Below are positions 37,012 to 46,241 of a stretch of DNA of 64,000 nucleotides, one piece after another (the stretch's first letter is position 1; every line of letters begins with the position of its first letter). The translations under genes were made by a program, and so were the position numbers. The stretch comes from Bog-473 sp963744225 (lineage in GTDB: Bacteria; Actinomycetota; Acidimicrobiia; Acidimicrobiales; RAAP-2). Below the pieces are notes generated by a model. It saw only the letters and a program-made list of their open reading frames with translations, had not been told where the DNA came from and did not search any database. The stretch covers positions 310,001 through 374,000 of the forward strand of contig CAVUSV010000003.1 in the NCBI GenBank assembly GCA_963744225.1, given 5' to 3'.

Positions 37012-38491
37012 TTACGGCGACGGCGAGAATACCCGGAGGCGACCATCCTGATTCGAGGCATAGAGGTTGTTTCCCTCGATCGTGGGTGGGCTCCAGAACC
37101 AGCCAGCAGGAGCGCCGAAGACGACACCGCGTTTGGCAGGGCTCTTCGCCTCCGTGTATGTGAAGAGAACCTTTCCGGAGGAACTCGACAGCAAGTCAAC
37201 GCTTGATCCCGATCCAACGGCGACTAGACCAGGCACTTCTGTCACTGCGCCAACGACCTCTCCTTGAAGAGGTACCTGCCATTCAGGATGACCAGTGGAC
37301 GGATCGAGCGCGGCGAGTGTACCGACGCACGACGAACCGTTCACCGTAAGACCTGCCACCATGACGGGTGAACCCATGCCGGCCCAAGCCGAGGAGGAAA
37401 TTGTGTTCAAGTCTAGACACGCCTTACTTGAAATTGCTGCTGAAATTCTCTGCTGTGTACGACCAAACGGGTCCCGCCGCGAGATCATTGCGGTCCAGAA
37501 CGTAGTAGATACCATTCTTGTTCACGGCCCCAACCAGCTGGCGATTAACACCTCCGATCGTCGCGCTGAAGAGCATGGGGGTCCCTCCAAAGTCGGAGTC
37601 TTGAACCTGTTGGGAGCTAGAGACGCGCCATGCTGATTTGACCGTCAGAGTTGTCGCATCCAAGCTGAGGATCGCCTCCTGATCGGCCAATTCGCATACC
37701 GCGGACGGATTGGACTTTGGAGTTGCATTGCTCGTTGTAATGTAAATCGACTTGCTGGTTGGGTCTACGGCGGGTGATGACCACACTCCCGGACCTAAGC
37801 AGTTCCGAGTCTGCGAGAGGTGGCTAACTGCCTGAATCGCGCCCGTGCCGGCATCGAGTCGATAAAAGCTTCCATTGACGACCGGGCAATCATTGAATGA
37901 TGCAACCCCTTCGTAGATGCTTCCGTTGTAGAAAGCGGGTGAAGACCAGGTGACGTGTTCTGGCGGCAGCCCTAGCGGTGTTGACCAAACGACCGCTCCT
38001 GTCGAGGCGTTAAGTGCGACCAGTTGCCCAGTTCCTCCACCCACCCATACCAGGTTTTGGCCATTGATGGTGCCCACAGTTGGAGTGCTGACGATACCCT
38101 GTGTTGACAAGTTGTAGGGACATGCCTTCGGCTTGGATGCGGTGCCGAGTGACGCGGTCCAGAGCGGCTTGCCAGAGATGCTCGTTGCGTGCATATGTCC
38201 TGTCCAGTCACCCCAGTAGGCAACGCCATCGTCGACTATGGTCTGAGCGGAGATGGGTGCACCTGCGGCGAGCATCCATCGTTGGCGGAGACTCGGCGCG
38301 TTCAGCGCTGTGATCGAAGAATCTGCGGAAAATCCAGTTCGAGAATTGTTGGCGTGGTACGTCGCCAGTGGAAGAGCGGGCCTGTGAGGTGCAGTATCGG
38401 TGCCACAAGACGCCAACAGGGCAAGAGCCATGAGCCCTGCAAGCGGACCAGACCAACCAACCCCCAATCGCCGCATTCGAGCTTTTGTCAT
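37012..38491 (-). pseudogene. PQQ-type beta-propeller lipoprotein, interrupted by a frameshift near 37440
   Basis: From ATG 38491 the N-terminus is a lipoprotein signal (basic start, hydrophobic core, then LLASC at about residues 26-30). The chain then has the repeats of quinoprotein-like eight-bladed propellers: TPTVGTINGQNLVWVGGGTG, LVALNASTGAVVWSTPLG, YRLDAGTGAI, GPGVWSSPAVDP, LSLDATTLTVKSAW and YYVLDRNDLAAGPVW. At about 37440 the frame stops, and the last blades continue in another frame (GTLAALDPSTGHPEWQVPLQ, then IEGNNLYASNQDGRLRV). Bridged length is about 490 residues. No PQQ or metal ligands can be assigned; many such proteins are structural or sugar-binding surface proteins. Confidence 0.75.
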
Positions 38492-38821
38492 CGAGGAAGC
38501 AAGCCGCGCCTGTGGGCCGAGGTTTGGGGTGACCGATCGGTCTTGCCGCCGACAAGCACCTGTCCGGCCAATGAGGGAAAAGCCCAACCGTCGGAGGATC
38601 CCGGATTGGCTCCACAAAGAAGGCGTTTGTCAGATGTGTTGCTACTTGCAGACAGCAATGAAAGAAAACTCCCTCCGAAGAAGCACACCCACCCGGTGGG
38701 CTTGGGAACTTATCCGTTCGTACACTCGCTGGGCAATTACCGGCTCAAATGAGCTCTACCTTCCTAGGGCTTCATCGGCCTGGTACGGTCCGCGGGACCC
38801 GAAAGTCGGAACCCGAGGGAC
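38492..38821. other. Divergent intergenic region
   Basis: 330 bases between the minus-strand lipoprotein gene and the plus-strand glycosyltransferase gene that opens the heptose region. It must contain both promoters, but I see no hexamer pair at good spacing. GAGGG lies just before ATG 38822. Confidence 0.4.
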
Positions 38822-40174
38822 ATGATGAGGACCGTGGAGCAACCGCTCGACGACGAACGGAGCCCCGAGACGCAGCCGAAAGAAGTTGTCCACTTCTGGC
38901 GGTGGCTGGGTTTGATCACTGCCACCGGGCTCGGCCTCCGTTTGCTCGTCGTCGTGCTCTCCCGACACGAGAAGTTGACAGGCGATGGTTACGAGTGGTC
39001 GGCCCAGGGCAATCTGAACGCGGCTGGCCATTGGTTCGTCAGTCCCTTCACGCTACGTCCCGATGCTCTCCGTCCTCCGGGCTGGGCGATGCTCCTCACC
39101 GTGTGGGCGTGGCTCGGTCAGCACAGTTGGTTCTCCCAACGGATCCTCGCGTGTGTCATCGGCTCTGTCACTGTGTTGCTGATCGGAGTCTGTGCCAGAC
39201 AATTGACTGGAGACCGTGCCGGCCTCGTGGCTGCAGGCATTGCAGCCGGGTATGCCGCCCTATGGGTCTACGAGCGGGCGCTGCTGTCCGAGGTTCTGCT
39301 GCTACCGGAAATCGCGGTCTTCATCCTCCTGGTCTATCGGTTCCGGGGTAATCCCTCGATACGGGGGGCGGCGGTTCTCGGAGGCATGTGCGGAGTCATG
39401 GCGATGACCCGATCCGAGCAAATCCTTATATTTCCTTTGGTTGTCCTCCCGGTTGTTCTGGGGGTCAACTGGGGTAGCTGGCGTCGCGCCGTCGCTTGGC
39501 TCGCCTTGGCGCTTGTGGTTCTCCTTGTGGTGATCGCGCCATGGACGATCTTCAACCTCGGACGCTTCCAGCGCCCCGTGCTGCTTTCGAATGGATTTGG
39601 CCCCGCCGTCGCCACGGCCAACTGTCAACCCGCCTACTACGGACCCGATATTGGTTACGGAGAGGTGGGTTGTCTGTATCCGTTTTACGGAGGCGACCAG
39701 TCGATCACCAACGGCAAGTATTTGCATAACGGGGTCAAATATGCGGAAGGTCACCTGAGCCGGCTACCGGTGGTGGTCTTTGCTCGGGAAGGTCGAACCT
39801 TCGGTTACTGGAACCCGTTCCAGCAGACGAGCATTGATGCTCAGTGGATGAGCTCTTGGGTGGGGGTCACCCGCCTGGCCATGATCAGCTACTGGCTCCT
39901 CCTTGCGCCGGCGTGCGCTGGGGTGGTCGCGCTCCGCCGCCGGGGCGTACTCCTTTACCCTCTCCTGGCCTTTGTGCTGACCACCGTCGTCGCTGTCGCA
40001 CCGAGCGTCGGCGACCCGCGCTACCGAGCAGCTGCAGAGGTGCCTCTGGTGTTGCTGGCGGCGACCGGGATCGATGGCTTGATCTCCGGGAAACGAGCTT
40101 TCTCGCCGCGCCGGGAAGAGCGCTTGACGGAGATCGAGCCGACGCCTCCGACGGCCGCCATGTCGGATCGTTAG
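38822..40174 (+). CDS. ArnT/PMT-like (GT39/83-type) membrane glycosyltransferase
   Basis: 450 residues from ATG 38822 (the next codon is also ATG), with GAGGG upstream. Helix 1 is about 29-47. The loop-1 motif GDGYEWSAQG (54-63) carries the acidic residue expected as catalytic base in GT-C enzymes. Then RPPGWAMLL (84-92) and ERALLSEVLLLP follow, where the second catalytic-site acidic residue usually sits. About ten to eleven helices and a short cytoplasmic tail complete it. These features match the dolichyl-phosphate-mannose/ArnT superfamily, which uses polyprenyl-phosphate sugars outside the membrane. Its direct neighbour at 40259 is the enzyme type that makes such donors. Confidence 0.85.
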   Translation: MMRTVEQPLDDERSPETQPKEVVHFWRWLGLITATGLGLRLLVVVLSRHEKLTGDGYEWSAQGNLNAAGHWFVSPFTLRPDALRPPGWAMLLTVWAWLGQHSWFSQRILACVIGSVTVLLIGVCARQLTGDRAGLVAAGIAAGYAALWVYERALLSEVLLLPEIAVFILLVYRFRGNPSIRGAAVLGGMCGVMAMTRSEQILIFPLVVLPVVLGVNWGSWRRAVAWLALALVVLLVVIAPWTIFNLGRFQRPVLLSNGFGPAVATANCQPAYYGPDIGYGEVGCLYPFYGGDQSITNGKYLHNGVKYAEGHLSRLPVVVFAREGRTFGYWNPFQQTSIDAQWMSSWVGVTRLAMISYWLLLAPACAGVVALRRRGVLLYPLLAFVLTTVVAVAPSVGDPRYRAAAEVPLVLLAATGIDGLISGKRAFSPRREERLTEIEPTPPTAAMSDR

Positions 40175-40258
40175 ACAGGGATTGCGCACGACCGGATTTG
40201 GCTAGAGTTGGCGAATCGCATCCCATGCGCCGCTTTGGCAGGGGGAGAGGGACGCCAG

Positions 40259-41539
40259 GTGTCGGACATCGTGTCAGTGAGCGAACGGGGCCATGACGAT
40301 GGTCGTGACCGCCATGACGCTTCCGCTATCGAGCTTCTCATTCCGGTACACGACGTCGCCGATCCCGAAGTGTCGATCGTCGTTCCCGCCGTCAACGAGA
40401 AACTCACCATCTCAGAATTTGTGTCGTGGTGCCAACAGGGTCTTCGCAATGCCGGCGCGTGTGGCGAAGTCCTGATCGTCGACAGCTCGGACGACGGGAC
40501 CGCGGAACTCGCATTGGCGGGGGGAGCGCGAGTGCTTCGCACACCCAAACGCGGGCTCGGACGGGCTTACATCGATGCGGGCTCCTACATTCGCGGACGA
40601 TACGTCGTGATGGGCGATGCCGACTGTACGTATGACTTCCGTCAACTGGGTCCCTTCGTGAAGGAACTCCGCGATGGATATGAGTTCGTTATGGGTTCCC
40701 GGTGGCTGGGCACCATCGAAGACGGTGCGATGCCGGCGTTGCACCGCTACGTGGGCACACCCCTCACCACTTGGATCCTGAACCGTATCTATGGCAGCCG
40801 GTTCACAGACATCCACTGCGGGATGCGTTGCATCAGCCGAGACGCGTTGCAGCGCATGGGCCTCGCATCGCAGTCGTGGGAGTACGCATCGGAAATGGTT
40901 CTCAAGTCGGTCTTGATGCAACTCCGGACCACCGAGGTGCCCGTAGCCTTCTACCGCGACCGTAATGGCAGGGTGTCTCATCACAAGCGCTCGGGCTGGT
41001 TCTCTCCCTTCCTGGCTGCCTGGATCAATCTCCGCACCATGTTCGTCTTTCGGGCGCAGTTCTTCATGCTCAAGCCCGGACTGGTGCTGTTGGCTCTCGG
41101 ACTCCTCCTCACCCTGCCGCTGAGTTTCGGTTCGATCACGATTGGGACCTACACCTTCAGCCTGTACTGGCAGCTGCTTGGGGTCACGCTTGCCGTCTTG
41201 GGTCTGCAGAGTGCCTTCTCCGGAGTCCTTGCTCAAGTCTTGTCCGACTATTCAGGGAAGTTAGGTGCTCGCTGGAAGGCGCGCTTTCGCTATACCCGGA
41301 CGGTCCTCGTGAGTTTCGCACTCTTTCTTGTGGGCGCTCTTCTGGTTTTCATGCTCCTTGTCAAGTACTTCGTTGGTGGCCACAAGCTTCCTGGCCCGTC
41401 GTCGGGTGTGGACCATCTGGCAGTCACCGGCTTAATGTTCGTCATCATGGGTTTCACGACCTTCTGCTTCACCCTGTTGTTGCACGCCACGGGAGTGAAA
41501 TTCGGCCGAAGCGCTTCATCGTCCGACGATGGTGTCTAG
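40259..41539 (+). CDS. GT2 polyprenyl-phosphate glycosyltransferase with C-terminal membrane helices
   Basis: 426 residues from GTG 40259, with GGGGGAGAGGG seven bases upstream; the frame is open from 40208 but that start has no ribosome site. GT-A domain: VSIVVPAVNE (38-47), DSSDDGT (75-81), and the metal site VMGDADCTYDF (117-127). These are followed by GSRWLG, DIHCGMR and SWEYASEMV, then a basic amphipathic stretch and four hydrophobic helices (about 270-410). This is the DPM1/GtrB-type plan: sugar transfer from an NDP-sugar onto polyprenyl phosphate at the inner face, with a membrane anchor. It opens the heptose operon and may load the heptose (inferred). Confidence 0.85.
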   Translation: MSDIVSVSERGHDDGRDRHDASAIELLIPVHDVADPEVSIVVPAVNEKLTISEFVSWCQQGLRNAGACGEVLIVDSSDDGTAELALAGGARVLRTPKRGLGRAYIDAGSYIRGRYVVMGDADCTYDFRQLGPFVKELRDGYEFVMGSRWLGTIEDGAMPALHRYVGTPLTTWILNRIYGSRFTDIHCGMRCISRDALQRMGLASQSWEYASEMVLKSVLMQLRTTEVPVAFYRDRNGRVSHHKRSGWFSPFLAAWINLRTMFVFRAQFFMLKPGLVLLALGLLLTLPLSFGSITIGTYTFSLYWQLLGVTLAVLGLQSAFSGVLAQVLSDYSGKLGARWKARFRYTRTVLVSFALFLVGALLVFMLLVKYFVGGHKLPGPSSGVDHLAVTGLMFVIMGFTTFCFTLLLHATGVKFGRSASSSDDGV

Positions 41540-41576
41540 GGCCGCCAACCGACCCGGACCCGATTCGGCGTTCTAG

Positions 41577-42173
41577 ATGTCCTTCACGGAGAAGTTCCTC
41601 GAGGAATCCGTCCAGGTGCTGAAGACGGTCGACCCATCGGCGATTGACGCGTGCGCGTCTGGCTTGGCCGACGTGCGTCAACGGGGAGGACGGCTCTTCG
41701 TGCTCGGCGTTGGTGGATCGGCGGGTCATGCCTCGCACGCCGTCAACGACTTCCGCAAACTGTGTGGTTTTGAGGCCTACACGCCGACGGACAACGTCTC
41801 AGAATTAACGGCCCGAATAAACGACGATGGGTGGGACAGCGTCTTCTCAGATTGGCTCGACGGATCTCACCTGAGCGAGCTCGACGGCCTACTGGTCCTG
41901 TCCGTGGGTGGCGGAGACGCCGAACGCGGAGTATCCAGCAATTTGGTGTCAGCGATGGAGTTGGCACGAGCTCGACGCGCGTCGATCTTCGCCATCGTGG
42001 GCCGAGACGGCGGGTTCGCGGCGAAGGTGGCCGATACCATTGTTCTGATTCCTCCCCTATATCCCGAGCGCGTCACGCCGCACACCGAGGGATTGTGCGC
42101 CGTGATCTGGCACCTGCTCGTCACCCACCCCTTGCTGGCCCGCCGAAGTGCCAAATGGGAAGAGCTGAAGTGA
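41577..42173 (+). CDS. gmhA: SIS-domain sedoheptulose-7-phosphate isomerase (GmhA-like)
   Basis: 198 residues. The SIS signature GVGGSAGHASHAVNDFR spans residues 44-60; LSVGGGD and IVGRDGGFAAKVADTIVLIP complete the phosphosugar site. The family interconverts sedoheptulose 7-phosphate and D-glycero-D-manno-heptose 7-phosphate. This type (DGWDSVFSDWL, TPHTEGLCAVIWHLLVTHP) is the variant that occurs in S-layer and capsule heptose clusters rather than enterobacterial GmhA, so the symbol is by function. Translation of the next gene starts at the stop (GTGA overlap). HddA, GmhB and HddC genes follow, which makes the assignment strong. Confidence 0.85.
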   Translation: MSFTEKFLEESVQVLKTVDPSAIDACASGLADVRQRGGRLFVLGVGGSAGHASHAVNDFRKLCGFEAYTPTDNVSELTARINDDGWDSVFSDWLDGSHLSELDGLLVLSVGGGDAERGVSSNLVSAMELARARRASIFAIVGRDGGFAAKVADTIVLIPPLYPERVTPHTEGLCAVIWHLLVTHPLLARRSAKWEELK

Positions 42174-43165
42174 GCATTGAGCGAGGTTCTGGCATCTCTA
42201 AAATCTGCATCGTGGGCGGCGCCGGGTTCATCGGTAGTCATTTTGTCGACCGACTTCTGGACAGCGCCGGAACCGAATCGGTCAGCGTCTTCGACAATTT
42301 TTCATCCGGGCGAGAATGGCATCTCGATGGACACGCGGAGGATCCGAGGCTACGCGTCGTCCGAGGGGACGCGGCCGATGTCGATGATGTCACGAGGGCT
42401 GTGACCGGGAACGACACCGTCATCCACCTGGCGTCGAATCCCGACATTGCGCGCGCGGTCGTTGAACCAGCGATTGATTTCGATTCGGGAACGCTGCTGA
42501 CACACCGCGTACTGGAAGCGATGAGACTGTCGGGTGCCACGCGGATCTTGTACGCGTCTGGTAGCGGCATCTACGGGGACCTGGGCGAAGTAGAGGTTGA
42601 CGAGGACCAGGGTCCTTTGTCGCCGATCTCGACGTACGGCGCCAGCAAGTTGGCCGGAGAGGCCCTGATCTCGGCGTATTGCCACATGTTCGGTCTCAGC
42701 GGCTACGTGTTTCGGTTCGGCAATGTCGTCGGACCCCGTCAGACGCACGGCGTTGGTTACGACTTCATGCGACGGTTGTCGAGCGATCCAGGGCATCTCC
42801 TGGTCCTCGGGGATGGACGCCAGAGCAAGTCCTACATTCACGTTGCCGATGTCGTCGAAGCAGTCCTGATGGCGGCCGCTCGCCCTTCGACTCCCGTAGC
42901 CACATACAACGTGGCCACCGGGGACTACATCACAGTGGGTGAGATCGCCCACATGGCGGTCGAGGTCATGGGCCTCGATCCTGAGGCCACGGAGCTCGAG
43001 TTCACAGGTAGCGACCGGGGTTGGACCGGTGACGTACCGATCGTCAGGTTGAGCACCAAGCGCATACGCGCCCTCGGCTGGAACAACGCCATGTCGACTC
43101 GCCGGGCGATGCGGACCTCGTTGGAGGCGATACTGAAGGACGTCCATGCCGGCAGGCTCACGTGA
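42170..43165 (+). CDS. NAD-dependent sugar epimerase/dehydratase (SDR)
   Basis: 331 residues from GTG 42170, which overlaps the isomerase stop; GGGAAGAG is upstream. Rossmann motif GGAGFIG (16-22), catalytic Y156-x3-K160 (STYGASK), VIHLASNPDI and FRFGNVVGPRQTHGV. It is a UDP-glucose-4-epimerase-type extended SDR. Placed inside the heptose genes it may epimerise GDP-heptose, or the sugar downstream of it; GDP-heptose C4/C6 chemistry is known for other bacteria, but the specificity cannot be read here. Its stop overlaps the GTG of the phosphatase gene. Confidence 0.8.
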   Translation: MSIERGSGISKICIVGGAGFIGSHFVDRLLDSAGTESVSVFDNFSSGREWHLDGHAEDPRLRVVRGDAADVDDVTRAVTGNDTVIHLASNPDIARAVVEPAIDFDSGTLLTHRVLEAMRLSGATRILYASGSGIYGDLGEVEVDEDQGPLSPISTYGASKLAGEALISAYCHMFGLSGYVFRFGNVVGPRQTHGVGYDFMRRLSSDPGHLLVLGDGRQSKSYIHVADVVEAVLMAAARPSTPVATYNVATGDYITVGEIAHMAVEVMGLDPEATELEFTGSDRGWTGDVPIVRLSTKRIRALGWNNAMSTRRAMRTSLEAILKDVHAGRLT

Positions 43166-43761
43166 CCGCCCGACCTGTCCTCGGCCAACCGGCCGTGTTC
43201 CTCGACCGTGACGGGGTCATCAACCGGCCCATTATCCGCGGGGGCCGACCGCACCCACCCGGTTCGGTAGACGAACTGGAGATATATCCAGACGCTGCAA
43301 ACTCGCTTCGTCGGCTGCAGGTTGCCGGATATGCCCTGGTGGTCGTGACGAATCAACCGGACGTGGCCCGGGGGTTGCAGCGGGCAGAGGTGGTCCACGA
43401 AATTGACCGGGAATTGCGCAAACGCGTCGAGGTAACGGCGGTGTATGTCTGTTTTCACGACGACGCAGACGGGTGCCATTGCCGGAAGCCGGCCCCAGGC
43501 CTTCTGTTCGATGCCGCCCATGATCTCGGGCTCGACCTGAGCCGCAGCTTCATGGTGGGCGATCGCTGGCGAGATGTGGAGGCAGGGCGCCGAGCCGGGT
43601 GCCGGACCGTCTTCATCGACCGCCGATACTCCGAGCGCTCCCCCCAGGACGCGGATATGGTCACGACGAGCCTCGCTGACGCCGTGAGCTGGATCGAAGA
43701 TGCAAGATATCGTTGTGGGCGAGGGAGTGGACAGTCCCAGGGGGGAGTGGTTTGCGAATAA
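43162..43761 (+). CDS. gmhB: HAD-family heptose bisphosphate phosphatase (GmhB-like)
   Basis: 199 residues from GTG 43162, overlapping the previous stop. HAD motif I FLDRDGVIN (13-21) with both aspartates, motif II VVTNQPD (61-67), motif III K109, motif IV GDRWRDVEAG (133-142). C97-H99-C105-C107 form the structural zinc loop that is diagnostic of the GmhB/HisB-N branch. It removes the C7 phosphate of D-glycero-D-manno-heptose 1,7-bisphosphate. The C-terminal 20 residues overlap the start region of the transaldolase gene. Confidence 0.88.
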   Translation: MTARPVLGQPAVFLDRDGVINRPIIRGGRPHPPGSVDELEIYPDAANSLRRLQVAGYALVVVTNQPDVARGLQRAEVVHEIDRELRKRVEVTAVYVCFHDDADGCHCRKPAPGLLFDAAHDLGLDLSRSFMVGDRWRDVEAGRRAGCRTVFIDRRYSERSPQDADMVTTSLADAVSWIEDARYRCGRGSGQSQGGVVCE

Positions 43762-44450
43762 AGGTGTTTGCCGACGGGGCGGATCTCGAGGGAATCCTCG
43801 AGCTTGCCGCGAACCCCATTGTTTGCGGATTCACCACCAACCCGACCCTGATGCGCAAGGCGGGGATCGAAGACTACGAGGGTTTCGCGCGCAAGGTGCT
43901 CGATCACATCACCGACCGACCCATCTCATTCGAAGTCTGCGCGGATGACTTCGACGAGATGAGACGGCAGGCGCATCGGCTCTCATCTTGGGGACCAAAC
44001 GTCTACGTCAAGATTCCGGTGACAAACACGGAGGGGATCAGCTCGAATCCCCTCATCGCAGATCTCACCGCTGACGGCTTGCACCTCAACGTTACCGGTA
44101 TCCTCACCTTGGCCCAAGTCCAAGACGTGACCGAACCATTATCGAAAAGCTCGGGTGCCGTGGTGTCCGTATTCGCGGGTCGCGTTGCGGACACGGGTCG
44201 TGATCCAGTCCCGCTCATGGCGACGGCCGTCGAACTGCTGCAGCCCTTTCCAAGTCTGGAGTTGTTATGGGCGAGCCCACGTGAAGTCATCAACGTGTGC
44301 CAAGCTGAGTCGGTCGGTTGCGACATAATTACTGTGACGCATGACCTTCTCAAGAAACTGGGAGGCCTCGGCCGGAGTCTGGAGGAGGTATCGCTCGAAA
44401 CAGTGAGAATGTTTTACCGCGATGCCGTCGACGCGGGCTACCTGCTGTAG
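43752..44450 (+). CDS. Transaldolase-like enzyme
   Basis: 233 residues from TTG 43752 with GGGGGAG just upstream; GTG 43761 is possible. The start lies inside the end of the phosphatase gene. FADGADLEGILELA, FTTNPTLMRKAG, and the Schiff-base lysine K87 in NVYVKIPVTN are typical of the small transaldolase/fructose-6-phosphate aldolase group, as are ISFEV and LLWASPREV. In this cluster it would make sedoheptulose 7-phosphate, the entry substrate for the GmhA-like isomerase. A pathway-dedicated copy of a central-carbon enzyme is unusual. Aldolase rather than transaldolase activity cannot be excluded. Confidence 0.85.
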   Translation: MRIKVFADGADLEGILELAANPIVCGFTTNPTLMRKAGIEDYEGFARKVLDHITDRPISFEVCADDFDEMRRQAHRLSSWGPNVYVKIPVTNTEGISSNPLIADLTADGLHLNVTGILTLAQVQDVTEPLSKSSGAVVSVFAGRVADTGRDPVPLMATAVELLQPFPSLELLWASPREVINVCQAESVGCDIITVTHDLLKKLGGLGRSLEEVSLETVRMFYRDAVDAGYLL

Positions 44451-44468
44451 CCGAGCTCCGTCGTACCG

Positions 44469-45263
44469 ATGACAGAAGTGGGACAACCCGAGAGCGACGA
44501 CTGGAACCGGCACTGGGTCACGTTCGGGGATGCGGTCTCAGGAAATCCTGCCACTGCCTACCGATGCCGTCTCATCCTCAAATTTTTGGGAGAGATCGAT
44601 TCCGATGCTGTCGTTCTAGAGATTGGATGTGGCCAGGGTGAACTCGCCCTGCTCTTGGCGAAAACCTTTCCTGAAGCCGACGTGCGAGGGATAGACGGCA
44701 GCGCCGAAGGAGTCATGCGCGCCGCCCGGACGGCGCGCGAACGTAGGTTGTCCGCGTGTTTCGCGCAACGTGATCTGTTGCAGAAGGCCACGCTGGATGA
44801 CAACGATCGTGGCCGGGCAACGTTTGCCGTTTGTTCTGAAGTGCTTGAACACGTTGACCGGCCTGATGTGTTGCTTCGCAACGCCAGCGACTACTTGGCT
44901 CCGGGGTGTCGGCTTGTCGTGACCGTGCCCGGAGGTCCACGCTCGGCCTTCGATCGCCACATTGGTCATCGTCGCCACTTCACGGCAAGACGCTTACGGC
45001 GTCTGCTCGAGGAGAGCGGCTTCGAAGATGTCACGGTTCACCGAGCGGGGTTCCCGTTCTTCGATCTCTACAGGCTGGTCGTAATCGCCCGTGGCAAGCG
45101 TCTCATCGATGACGTGGAACAGTCGAAGGACGAACTGGGCGACGGAACATCGGGTGCCGCTCTTCGGTTCTTTAATCGGATCTTTCGTTACAACCTGGAC
45201 TCCTCCCCGTTCGGATGGCAGCTGCTGGCAGTGGCCCGACGATCGGAGGACCTCGCGTCGTGA
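44469..45263 (+). CDS. SAM-dependent methyltransferase (class I)
   Basis: 264 residues from ATG 44469. Motif I VVLEIGCGQGELAL (48-61), acidic end of beta-2 (GIDGS), and motif IV/post-motif CSEVLEHVDRPDVLL followed by LAPGCRLVVTVPGG. This is the arrangement of methyltransferase-11/12-type enzymes in glycan clusters. RHIGHRRHFTARRLRRLLE is a common C-terminal feature. Its stop overlaps the start of the heptose kinase gene (GTGA), so it is part of the same operon and probably O-methylates a heptose or another residue of the glycan. Confidence 0.8.
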   Translation: MTEVGQPESDDWNRHWVTFGDAVSGNPATAYRCRLILKFLGEIDSDAVVLEIGCGQGELALLLAKTFPEADVRGIDGSAEGVMRAARTARERRLSACFAQRDLLQKATLDDNDRGRATFAVCSEVLEHVDRPDVLLRNASDYLAPGCRLVVTVPGGPRSAFDRHIGHRRHFTARRLRRLLEESGFEDVTVHRAGFPFFDLYRLVVIARGKRLIDDVEQSKDELGDGTSGAALRFFNRIFRYNLDSSPFGWQLLAVARRSEDLAS

Positions 45264-46240
45264 TCATCACACGAACCCCCTTGCGCATCACCCTCGGCGG
45301 AGGTGGTACCGACGTGCCGTCCTACTACGAGCGGTTCGGTGGCCTGGTCTTGTCTGCGGCCGTCAATCGGTATGTATACATAGCCATCAACCGGACGTTC
45401 ACGGATGACTACTTCCTCAAGTACGCGAATCTCGAACGTGTAAAAGACATCAATGCCATCGAACACCCGATCATCCGAGAGGCCCTTCGTCTCCATCCAA
45501 TCGGACCCTCTATCGAGCTGGTGAGCGTGGCGGACATTCCGGCAAGCACGGGGCTTGGATCTTCGGGAACGTTTACCGTCGGATTGTTGCGTGCCATCTA
45601 TGCGTATCTGCGACAGAGTCTGACCACTGAGCAGAATGCTGCCGAAGCGTGCCACATAGAGATGGATGTGCTCGGTCGTCCGGTGGGCAAGCAGGATCAA
45701 TATTCTGCGGCATATGGCGGTCTGCAGTGCATGACATTCTCGACGGATGGACAGGTGGACGTCGCACCCCTTGGGGTCTCAGACGATACGCTGCTCGATC
45801 TTCAGGAGCACCTCTGCATGTTCTTTACTGGCTATTCACGTAGTGCCGATTCGATTCTCGAAGAGCAGCGCGTTGCCTCGAACCGTGGCGAAACCGACGT
45901 GCTGGAGAGCTTGCATGAAATCAAGGCGATCGGAGACTCCAGTCGCAAAGTGCTGCAGCTCGGGGATACTGGCACTTTCGCTGCCCTCATGAACGAACAC
46001 TGGGAACACAAGAAGCGCCGCTCATCCACCATGTCGAACCAAGCGATCGACCGTTGGTACCAGGTTGGGATCGACAGCGGCGCTCTCGGCGGAAAGCTGG
46101 TTGGGGCTGGGTCCGGCGGATTCCTTCTGTTCTACACCAGGGACACGGATCGACTACGTGCAGCTATGAGTGCCGAGGGCCTGAGCGAGGTACGATTCCA
46201 ATTCGATCACGACGGCTCTGTGGTTCTCGTCCGAGATTGA
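45260..46240 (+). CDS. hddA: D-glycero-alpha-D-manno-heptose-7-phosphate kinase (GHMP family)
   Basis: 326 residues from GTG 45260, with GGAGG upstream and an overlap with the methyltransferase stop. RTPLRITLGGGGTDVPSYY at the N-terminus, the GHMP ATP loop PASTGLGSSGTFTVGLL (94-110), DVLGRPVGKQDQYSAAYGGL and the C-terminal GALGGKLVGAGSGGFLLFY are the signatures of HddA, which phosphorylates C1 of D-glycero-alpha-D-manno-heptose 7-phosphate. The length is normal. With the isomerase, phosphatase and guanylyltransferase genes beside it, the pathway to the GDP-linked alpha-heptose is complete. Confidence 0.9.
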   Translation: MIITRTPLRITLGGGGTDVPSYYERFGGLVLSAAVNRYVYIAINRTFTDDYFLKYANLERVKDINAIEHPIIREALRLHPIGPSIELVSVADIPASTGLGSSGTFTVGLLRAIYAYLRQSLTTEQNAAEACHIEMDVLGRPVGKQDQYSAAYGGLQCMTFSTDGQVDVAPLGVSDDTLLDLQEHLCMFFTGYSRSADSILEEQRVASNRGETDVLESLHEIKAIGDSSRKVLQLGDTGTFAALMNEHWEHKKRRSSTMSNQAIDRWYQVGIDSGALGGKLVGAGSGGFLLFYTRDTDRLRAAMSAEGLSEVRFQFDHDGSVVLVRD

Positions 46241-46241
46241 C

